5,526 bases of DNA, from NCBI GenBank assembly GCA_028293405.1, contig JAQGOW010000631.1, positions 1 through 5,526 on the forward strand, written 5' to 3'. Below, piece after piece: positions 1 through 5,526 of the stretch. Below the pieces are notes generated by a model. That model made no database searches. It saw only the letters and a list, made by a program, of their open reading frames with translations, and was not told where the DNA came from. The position numbers and the translations under genes were made by a program. The DNA is from Verrucomicrobiales bacterium (GTDB taxonomy: Bacteria > Verrucomicrobiota > Verrucomicrobiia > Limisphaerales > Palsa-1400). Position 1 is the stretch's first letter. Each line of letters begins with the position of its first letter.

Positions 1-2001
1 CACGTAAGTCTTGGTCGAATCCAGTCCCAGGCTCTCCATCGAAACGGTTTTTGTCGTCGATGATTTTTGGTCGGCGTTGAACAATCCCAGCACCAGCCAC
101 TGCCCGAAAGGTTTTTTGACTTCCAAAGCGAACACCTCTGGTTTGTCGCTTTGATAGAGGTCGATCGGTCGCGCGGCTTCTCCGTAAGAAGGAAATGCTT
201 TGCGCAAAATATCCAGCCGGATGGGATCGAGGTCCGCCATGCGATCCCCGGAAATCATGTTGCCGCCCGAGAGGGACACAACACTCGCTGCCGCCTGCGC
301 CTGCGTCGGCGTAAGGTTTGCCAGGACCACGTGATCGTCATCGTTGATCCAGGTGCGTTTGTGAAAATAGTAACGCTTGGCCGCCGCCGGCGCGCTGCTG
401 GCGGAGTGCAGGAAGTATTGCTGCCAGGTGACGGGCGGTTGATCGAGTTCGATGCGCATGCTGTCGATCAAACCCACGCTGACGTTGCCCGGGCCGCAGT
501 CAAGCAAATGTCTATTCGGCCCCATCGCTTCGCGCATGATCTCGATGGCGCGTCGGTAGGCCGCGGCTTTGGTCACAGTCGGATCATGGAAGCGATCGGC
601 CGCCAACAAACTCCATTCGACAAAATCGATTTTAATGAAATCGTAGCCCCAATCCTGCGCCACGGTCTTGAACAACGAACTCAGCCATTGCGCCGCGCCG
701 GGGTGCGTGACGTCCAGCGAGTAAAGCTTGGGGCCTTGGCCCACTGGGTCAGGAGCGCCTTCGGCCAGATTTGGCGCAATCGGCTTGAGCCGGCCATCGG
801 GATGATGCACCAGCCAATCGGGATGCTGCCGATGGACTTCAGTGCCCTCGGCGATGACGAATGGTGCCAGCCAAATCCCCGGTTTGAGCCCGTGCTTACG
901 AATGCTTTCTGCAAGCCATTTCATTCCATGCGGAAAACGATCGTTGCCCTCCCAATCGCCAAAAGCGCGATAGAAACCGTCGTCGACCTGAATGTATTCA
1001 AACCCAAAAGGCTTGAGATGTTCGGCGGCAAAAAGAGAATTCCGGATTACTTCTCCCTCGCTGATCGCGCCAAAAAACGAGAACCAACTGCACCACCCGT
1101 TGATGGGAGGATTGAGCCGCACGTTGTGCAAATCGCCGATGGACTGCGCATACGATTCAAGGGCCAAAAACGGATTGGCTGCGATATGAAACACCACTCG
1201 GTCTGAAGAAACACTTTCACCCGACGGTAAAATAAAATCACGTTCATACCGCGATTCAATCGTAAGTTCGAAAGTATCGGACGGTTCGCAAGGCTTTGTG
1301 GAAATCAATCCACGCGACGATTTGTTTTCCAAATAACCCACCACCAGCCCTGCTCTCTTGTCACCGGCGCTCAACGCAATGTTCCACCAGCTTTTACTGT
1401 TCTCTCCCGCCTTGAGTCCCTTGACCTTGCCGGCGTCATAATACATCTGCCCATTGGTGAGGAGTGTCTTGGCTCCCGGCCAAAACAGTCCTCCGTTTTC
1501 CGACAGAAGCGCCCGCACTGGATTTACCGTCTGCAGGTTCAATGGCTTCTTCGAAACGTTGTGGCAGAGGGTTTCGATCGCGAGAGTTTCCCGATGGTCG
1601 TAGAGCGAGAGGCGAATCTCAAAATCCAGTTCCCGTTTGGCATCGCGGCACATTGCAATCAATTGCCGGCCTGCGCCAAGTTCGTTCTGAAAGGGAACCA
1701 CCTTGACCGAGTGCGAGTATCGCGAATCCGCGCTGCTGCAAACGCCCGCCGGCAGCGCTGCTGTTGCTGTCGCGTTGATCAGCAGTGCCTGCTCTTTGCG
1801 CCAGGCGCTAAACCGACCTGTAGCGAGATCAAACTGAATGGAAAAAAAAGCATTCTCGAGCTGAGGTGCAGCCGGTTTCTCCAGTCCGACTGCGGAAACC
1901 TTGCCTGTCGCGATCGGCAAGGCGGCACTTGCCAGAGCCATGGTTTTTAAGAATGTCCGGCGAGGCCAATTGCCAGGAAAGTGCTTTTCATTCGAGCCCA
2001 C
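1..2001 (-). CDS. GH36-type alpha-galactosidase, Tat-exported, 3' end cut by the window edge
   Basis: The frame is open for 667 codons from a GTG at 2001-1999 to the left edge; the C-terminus is missing. Clan GH-D enzymes of this kind hydrolyse terminal alpha-galactosides with retention. Residues 13-19 read PRRTFLK, a twin-arginine motif followed by a hydrophobic Ala-rich stretch to about 37, so export by Tat is predicted. A beta-sandwich region (about 45-290) precedes the TIM barrel (about 295-590), which carries WCSW (303-306), QVDDGF (338-343), GDW (348-350), GIWLAPF (375-381), KIDF (457-460, nucleophile Asp459), CGPG (502-505) and RIELD (516-520, acid/base Asp520). A C-terminal beta domain begins near 612. 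The start is forced: an in-frame TAG lies 9 bases upstream and the next ATG falls after the RR motif. No good Shine-Dalgarno precedes it. WCSW and DDGF suggest the GH36 branch nearer raffinose-synthase-like enzymes, so galactosyl transfer or another alpha-glycoside substrate is possible. Confidence 0.93.
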   Translation of the reverse strand, partial: MGSNEKHFPGNWPRRTFLKTMALASAALPIATGKVSAVGLEKPAAPQLENAFFSIQFDLATGRFSAWRKEQALLINATATAALPAGVCSSADSRYSHSVKVVPFQNELGAGRQLIAMCRDAKRELDFEIRLSLYDHRETLAIETLCHNVSKKPLNLQTVNPVRALLSENGGLFWPGAKTLLTNGQMYYDAGKVKGLKAGENSKSWWNIALSAGDKRAGLVVGYLENKSSRGLISTKPCEPSDTFELTIESRYERDFILPSGESVSSDRVVFHIAANPFLALESYAQSIGDLHNVRLNPPINGWCSWFSFFGAISEGEVIRNSLFAAEHLKPFGFEYIQVDDGFYRAFGDWEGNDRFPHGMKWLAESIRKHGLKPGIWLAPFVIAEGTEVHRQHPDWLVHHPDGRLKPIAPNLAEGAPDPVGQGPKLYSLDVTHPGAAQWLSSLFKTVAQDWGYDFIKIDFVEWSLLAADRFHDPTVTKAAAYRRAIEIMREAMGPNRHLLDCGPGNVSVGLIDSMRIELDQPPVTWQQYFLHSASSAPAAAKRYYFHKRTWINDDDHVVLANLTPTQAQAAASVVSLSGGNMISGDRMADLDPIRLDILRKAFPSYGEAARPIDLYQSDKPEVFALEVKKPFGQWLVLGLFNADQKSSTTKTVSMESLGLDSTKTYV

Positions 2002-2010
2002 GTGCCGAAA

Positions 2011-2037
2011 CTAAGACCCGCTCGGTTTGAGTGTCAA
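2011..2037 (-). promoter_or_regulatory. possible promoter for the alpha-galactosidase gene
   Basis: On the minus strand the gap between the kinase stop and the galactosidase GTG contains a perfect TTGACA (2037-2032). The best -10 candidate at 18 bases is TAGTTT (2013-2008), only 3 of 6 matches, and it would put the transcript start at or next to the GTG. The -35 match is seen; promoter activity is inference. If real, the galactosidase mRNA would be nearly leaderless and independent of the kinase transcript. Confidence 0.25.
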
Positions 2038-2068
2038 CGGAATTGCTCCATTCTTTGATCTCAGCCGT

Positions 2069-4078
2069 TCAACTCGAGGATAGCCGCAGGTTTCGTTGCA
2101 ACTCATCGAGCGCGCAATGCATCTCTCGCGCTGAACGATACCGTTCCGATGCATCCGGATGGCACGCTTTCAATACAACATTGTTCAGCAGAAAGAAATC
2201 TGTCGGATCTTTCTCGCCCAGCACTGTCGCGGACAACTCGGGGAACAACGCCGGGCTGCGACCTGTGCTGATCACATACAGAACCATTCCCAGTGCATAG
2301 ATGTCGGCTTGCGGTGTCCCCGGCCGTTCCGGTGCGGGCGGCATATAACCGGGCGTACCGACGGCTGTGTGCTCTTCGCTCGGTGGTCGGATGTAGGCAA
2401 TAAGTCCCAAGTCAGCGAGTTTTGGTTGCCCATTCGCAAAGACAATATTCTGCGGCTTGATGTCACGATGCGTCATCCCTGCCCTATGAATGAAATCCAG
2501 GGTATCCGTCAAAATCAGTCCGATGCGCAAACACTCCTCGATCGGGAGCCGCCGCTTTGGTGAGCGGGCGCATTCCCGGTTTAAATCACGCGGCTTATAC
2601 GCGTTGGGAAACTTTTCCCAACCGGCTTCGAGCGAGTCGCCCAGTTCCATCACGTAGTAGAAATGAGTGGCAAATTTTTTACTGACGAACTCGACTCGCA
2701 AGAGACCAGAATGTTTATCACAAATGTCGCGGTAACGCGTGACACCCTCAAACTCACGGTCATACGGTCCTGAATCATTGTCGAATTTGTCGAGGCTGAT
2801 GACTTTGACCGCCCGCCACTCGCCTCGTTGATTTTGCGCCAGCCAAACGGTGCCGTAAGCGCCTTTACCAAATGGTGGCTGCACCAACCGGTACCCAGGA
2901 ATTTCCGGAACTTCTACAGCTGCCGCGGAGCGATTTTCGTCCGCGATCGGCACAGGTTTATCCACGCGAGACGCGATCAACGTCCAACCCAGCGCGACGG
3001 GCAATTGCCCGGCAACGACAAACAGCCATGGGAACCAATAATTTGTGGTCGCACTGATACTGATCGACAGAACGCACACCGACACAGCGATGCAAACTGC
3101 ACCCACGCATGCCCACAATAGTCGCAGTCGCGGCAGACCCGCGCCAATCACTAACGCGCCCAGCAGCAAAACCAGCCTGTCCAATGAAGCGGAACGACGC
3201 AGCCACTCGTGGTTCGTCAGGTTCAAAAATGATGCAATAATGATTTCGGTTCCGGCGGAAGATTCACCGGTCCAACGGCTGTAAGGCGTCCGGAATTCGT
3301 CTGGCTCATTGTCGGCAACGGACGTTTTCACTTGGGTGCCGATGAAAACGATTTGGCCACGGAAGAAGTTCGGCGGCTGTTTGAGAGCGACGCTGTAACT
3401 GATGTGAGTCCACGGCGGTTGCTGGCCATAATAACGGACCCAGCGTTCGTGTGACGCTTCAGGCAGTTTGGCGCCGAGCGCGCGAGCCGCCGTTCCGGCG
3501 AGGCTCGGGTACGGACCGGGCGCGGGAAACGGCCAATGACGACGGACGATGTTATCTGGGTCAGGATCCAACCACGCGACACCCCAATTTGTGCGGGCAG
3601 CGCTGTAGAACGGCTCCGTCGGCAGAACTGGGCGTGCGCCGGCGAATTGAGAATGTGCGACGAGCGCTTGCTCCGCCATGAGCACGATCTTTTGCTGGCG
3701 ACGCATAGCACGCGCGAGCGCTTCGTCTATTTGTGCGTCGCGCTGCTGTCCAAAAAACGAATCCATGACGACCATCGCGCAACCATCGTCCGCCAGCTTG
3801 TTGAGCAATTGCGCATGGAGCCCGCGGTCCCACGGTTGCCCGCGCGTTTGATGGAGCGCGTCGTACGACTCGTTGTCCATCATGATGAAAGTGACGTTGT
3901 TGGTAACGCTCCGGCTGCCGAGCAAAAAGGAGTAATCGTAACTGGCATTGGCGAGCGGATCGGCGAAGGGAGCCTTCCAAAGCAGGAGACCGCAAAGCGC
4001 AGTCAGGACCACACCGATCAGCGATCGGGCAGTTCTATTGCGCATCAAGCCGTGCGAATTCACCGTGGTGTCGCGCAT
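2069..4078 (-). CDS. membrane Ser/Thr protein kinase with extracytoplasmic CHASE2 sensor domain
   Basis: The protein is 669 residues from the ATG at 4078. One membrane helix (about 20-39) precedes a CHASE2-type sensor (about 40-290), then three helices (about 302-315, 319-342, 348-368) return the chain to the cytoplasm. The kinase domain spans about 396-660: glycine loop GKGAYG (404-409), AVK with ATP-binding Lys425, catalytic loop HRDIKPQN (537-544, base Asp539), DLG in place of DFG (Asp556), PPAPER as the APE motif (580-585), DIYALG (592-597) and a late Arg in ERYRS. All catalytic residues are present, so it should be active; the signal is unknown. Between hinge and catalytic loop is a charged stretch with W..FPNAYKPRDL that I associate with a verrucomicrobial/planctomycete kinase group. 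The frame is open back to an ATG at 4213, but that start overlaps the divergent gene and adds 45 residues before the anchor; 4078 (or the adjoining ATG at 4081) follows a weak GAG. Confidence 0.92.
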   Translation of the reverse strand: MRDTTVNSHGLMRNRTARSLIGVVLTALCGLLLWKAPFADPLANASYDYSFLLGSRSVTNNVTFIMMDNESYDALHQTRGQPWDRGLHAQLLNKLADDGCAMVVMDSFFGQQRDAQIDEALARAMRRQQKIVLMAEQALVAHSQFAGARPVLPTEPFYSAARTNWGVAWLDPDPDNIVRRHWPFPAPGPYPSLAGTAARALGAKLPEASHERWVRYYGQQPPWTHISYSVALKQPPNFFRGQIVFIGTQVKTSVADNEPDEFRTPYSRWTGESSAGTEIIIASFLNLTNHEWLRRSASLDRLVLLLGALVIGAGLPRLRLLWACVGAVCIAVSVCVLSISISATTNYWFPWLFVVAGQLPVALGWTLIASRVDKPVPIADENRSAAAVEVPEIPGYRLVQPPFGKGAYGTVWLAQNQRGEWRAVKVISLDKFDNDSGPYDREFEGVTRYRDICDKHSGLLRVEFVSKKFATHFYYVMELGDSLEAGWEKFPNAYKPRDLNRECARSPKRRLPIEECLRIGLILTDTLDFIHRAGMTHRDIKPQNIVFANGQPKLADLGLIAYIRPPSEEHTAVGTPGYMPPAPERPGTPQADIYALGMVLYVISTGRSPALFPELSATVLGEKDPTDFFLLNNVVLKACHPDASERYRSAREMHCALDELQRNLRLSSS

Positions 4079-4081
4079 CAT

Positions 4082-4205
4082 ACTCAGGCATCGGTGAAAG
4101 GCATGTTTTAAATTCAGCAACTCCGACAATTTACTTGAAAGAACTCGCTCGGATGTGCGTATCCCTTTCTGAAGCCGACAACCCGGCCTCAGTAAAAGAA
4201 CAACC
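4082..4205. promoter_or_regulatory. divergent intergenic region between the kinase and lipoprotein genes
   Basis: Both genes must start transcription in or near these bases, because their 5' ends face each other. For the lipoprotein gene a TTGAAA (4135-4140) with a poor TATCCC 19 bases later (4160-4165) is the only box pair I see. For the kinase an AT-rich TTTAAAA stretch near 4107-4113 could be part of a -10, without a convincing -35. No operator-like inverted repeat was found. Confidence 0.35.
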
Positions 4206-4919
4206 ATGAACAACCGAACAATAATGATGATGGGAATCGCCGCAACAGCAGCATTGCTGGTGTCATGCTCGAGCGATCAAACAACGACCAAAGTCCCTAC
4301 AAACAAAAAGACGAAGGCACCAGCTGCGCACGTCGACAATGTTGAAACAGTCCTTGTAGGTCAGAACGTCACCTTGCAGACAAAAATGCCCGGCGGGGTG
4401 CAGTTCCAATGGCTAAAGAACGGAACGCCAATTCCGGGTGCAACGGACAAAACCCTGACGTTGACAGATGTTCAACCCGCAGATGGCGGTTTCTTTGCCG
4501 CTGACTACAAAAATAGTGGTAACAAAAGTTTTATGTCACCGACAACAACTGTGCAAGTGATGGCAACAAACCTCTCTGTTCTTACCATCTATGCACCTCC
4601 ACAAGCTATTATTGGAGGTTCCGGTACGGGTTGCCCAGGTATGTACGTCGGCCTGGTCAACTACACAAAAACTATCGCAAACGGCTGGGGATGGAAGCCC
4701 GACACCAACACGACCACGCATACTGCGTGCGACCCCTATATGAACGGCACGAAAGTCGAATATCTGGGTAAATCCGCTGATCGCCTCTGCGACACGAATT
4801 GCGTAACAATCACGAGCAATCCTCCAACGAGCACTGCTTATCGTTTTACGATTTATTTTCCGACGGGGCCGGTTCCTACAACGAACTACCCGATCCAGTT
4901 GCCGGGTTTTCTCCCGTAA
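4206..4919 (+). CDS. Thr-rich Ig-domain lipoprotein, C-terminal half of unknown function
   Basis: The product is 237 residues. It opens with a lipoprotein signal: hydrophobic helix 6-20 and lipobox LVSC with acceptor Cys21, so it is predicted to be lipidated and membrane-anchored, facing the periplasm or cell surface. A Thr/Lys/Pro-rich linker (22-42) leads to a bacterial Ig-like domain (about 46-118) with core Trp69 in QWLKNG, then GAT-KTLTLTDVQPADGG. The usual 'DAGxYxC' end is DGGFFAADY, and neither canonical Ig cysteine is present. Residues 120-237 match no family I recognise; they hold four cysteines (143, 175, 195, 199), possibly two disulphides, and end in Gly-Phe-Leu-Pro. About 38 of 237 residues are Thr. 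The ATG is the obvious start because the signal peptide follows at once; the ribosome site is weak (AAAGAA). A binding or adhesion role is plausible from the Ig fold but not shown. Confidence 0.88.
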   Translation: MNNRTIMMMGIAATAALLVSCSSDQTTTKVPTNKKTKAPAAHVDNVETVLVGQNVTLQTKMPGGVQFQWLKNGTPIPGATDKTLTLTDVQPADGGFFAADYKNSGNKSFMSPTTTVQVMATNLSVLTIYAPPQAIIGGSGTGCPGMYVGLVNYTKTIANGWGWKPDTNTTTHTACDPYMNGTKVEYLGKSADRLCDTNCVTITSNPPTSTAYRFTIYFPTGPVPTTNYPIQLPGFLP

Positions 4920-4932
4920 TGGTTCGGAATTT

Positions 4933-4975
4933 CGACCCGTGCCCCAGCGCGAAAGGCGCGTTGGGGTTCGGGTTG
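4933..4975. terminator. GC-rich stem-loop between convergent genes
   Basis: CCCCAGCGCG (4942-4951) pairs with CGCGTTGGGG (4957-4966) through one G-T wobble, leaving a 5-base AAAGG loop. After a 2-base mismatch the stem extends with ACCCG (4935-4939) against CGGGT (4969-4973). It lies 13 bases past the lipoprotein stop and on the far side of the barrel gene's stop, where a bidirectional terminator is expected. Neither strand has a U-tract after it, so it may instead protect 3' ends or stall polymerase. Confidence 0.5.
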
Positions 4976-4980
4976 TTCAG

Positions 4981-5007
4981 GAGTGGGGACAGTTTACTGG
5001 CCCACTC
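4981..5007. terminator. second stem-loop, just past the stop of the beta-barrel gene
   Basis: GAGTGGG (4981-4987) and CCCACTC (5001-5007) form a perfect 7-bp stem. The 13-base loop can close further with CAG (4990-4992) against CTG (4997-4999). On the minus strand it starts 3 bases after the TAG stop of the barrel gene, the right place for its 3' end. No T-run follows in either direction, so intrinsic termination is not certain. Confidence 0.4.
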
Positions 5008-5010
5008 TCA

Positions 5011-5526
5011 CTAAAATGACAGCCGCAGACGGGTCATAAGCGTGCGGCGATGTGGAAACTCGTCGTGAAGGTTCAGCGGATTCAAATGGTAATCCTGATC
5101 CGTCGCATTAAGCAACGCTAACGTGACTTCTGCCCGACGATGGAAGAAACGGTATCCCCCATACACGTTCATCTGCCAGAAGTCATCGCCTGGCAGATCA
5201 GGAGCATACCCCTGATTGCTTTGACTGTTCCAAATGCCTTCGGCCAATGCAAAGAATCCGCTCGGATGATTGAAATTACTGCTCAAACGCACCTGATGCA
5301 GCACGGCTTCATTTCGATGTCTTGGTCGGAAATTGCCGTACGTGGTGTGATCGGGCATCTGATAGAAATCCTCGTCGAACGTTGCATCACTGACCCGATA
5401 TTGTGCGCCGAAGGACCAAAGCTTCCCGACCAGTTGGTTCGCGGTGAATTGGAGATTTTTTTCCGTATAATCGAGTTGGTCGCGCATGCCTCCGATCCCC
5501 GTAAAGTCCATCTGATCGATTAAATA
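5011..5526 (-). CDS. TonB-dependent-receptor-like outer-membrane beta-barrel, C-terminal part only
   Basis: The frame is open from the right edge to a TAG at 5013-5011, giving 171 residues; the ATG at 5511 is internal, since the five codons before it are also open in frame. The visible part alternates amphipathic strands with polar turns: for example LQFTANQLVGKLWSFGAQYRV, VRLSSNF, FFALAEGIWN, FWQMNVYGGYRF and AEVTLALLNATDQDY. It ends in LMTRLRLSF, and a C-terminal Phe on the last strand is the signature used for barrel insertion by the BAM complex. 'LLNATDQDYHLNPLNL' near the end is typical of TonB-dependent receptors, which import large substrates across the outer membrane using TonB energy. 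The plug, TonB box and signal peptide would lie outside the window, so a plain porin-like barrel cannot be excluded and the substrate is unknown. It converges with the lipoprotein gene. Confidence 0.75.
   Translation of the reverse strand, partial: YLIDQMDFTGIGGMRDQLDYTEKNLQFTANQLVGKLWSFGAQYRVSDATFDEDFYQMPDHTTYGNFRPRHRNEAVLHQVRLSSNFNHPSGFFALAEGIWNSQSNQGYAPDLPGDDFWQMNVYGGYRFFHRRAEVTLALLNATDQDYHLNPLNLHDEFPHRRTLMTRLRLSF

Noticed and set aside
67..1206. A 379-codon open frame on the plus strand opposite the galactosidase
   Set aside because: Its Arg/His-rich product shows no domain, while the minus frame here has the full GH36 catalytic signature. It is an antisense shadow.
1561..1950. Plus-strand frame of 129 codons with a Cys-rich segment
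   Set aside because: The Cys cluster comes from the complement of an Ala/Thr-rich stretch of the galactosidase; no ribosome site or family match.
1956..1991. Short minus-strand frame from the ATG at 1991, upstream of the galactosidase Tat motif
   Set aside because: It stops after 14 codons in a different frame from the galactosidase; the GTG at 2001 gives the in-frame RR signal instead.
3536..4111. A 191-codon plus-strand frame opposite the CHASE2 region
   Set aside because: No recognisable domain or signal, and it lies wholly within the well-supported kinase gene and its upstream gap.
4799..5014. Plus-strand frame overlapping the lipoprotein 3' end and the convergent gap
   Set aside because: It shares bases with the lipoprotein in another frame and runs through both stem-loops; no domain or start signal.
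5140..5523. Plus-strand frame opposite the beta-barrel gene
   Set aside because: The minus frame has the barrel strand pattern and terminal Phe, continues past the window edge, and explains the region better.

Overview
The window looks like a piece of chromosome from a Gram-negative heterotroph, most likely a member of the Verrucomicrobiota. The reasoning is by family resemblance only: a lipoprotein with a 'WLKNGTPIPGAT'-type bacterial Ig domain, a CHASE2-linked Ser/Thr protein kinase, a Tat-exported GH36-type alpha-galactosidase and a TonB-receptor-like beta-barrel C-terminus are a combination common in that phylum. Planctomycetes or Lentisphaerae relatives are not excluded. Base composition is moderate, and no tRNA, rRNA, insertion sequence, CRISPR array or phage gene was seen.

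Layout. Positions 1-2001 (minus strand) hold a GH36 alpha-galactosidase that starts at a GTG and runs off the left edge, so its last residues are missing. After a 67-base gap comes a membrane Ser/Thr kinase with a periplasmic CHASE2 sensor at 2069-4078 (minus), pointing at the galactosidase gene. A gap of about 127 bases separates it from a divergent gene at 4206-4919 (plus) for a Thr-rich Ig-domain lipoprotein. That gene converges on the 3' end of an outer-membrane beta-barrel gene at 5011-5526 (minus), which enters from the right edge and lacks its N-terminal part. The 91 bases between these convergent genes contain two stem-loops.

How the genes may work together. The outer-membrane receptor, the exported glycosidase and the membrane sensor kinase would fit a small uptake, hydrolysis and sensing neighbourhood for galactose-containing oligosaccharides. 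This is inference from proximity: only the kinase and galactosidase genes are adjacent on one strand, a TTGACA box lies between them, and nothing in the sequence shows regulation of one by the other. The least explained product is the lipoprotein, whose C-terminal half (four cysteines, very Thr-rich) I do not recognise.
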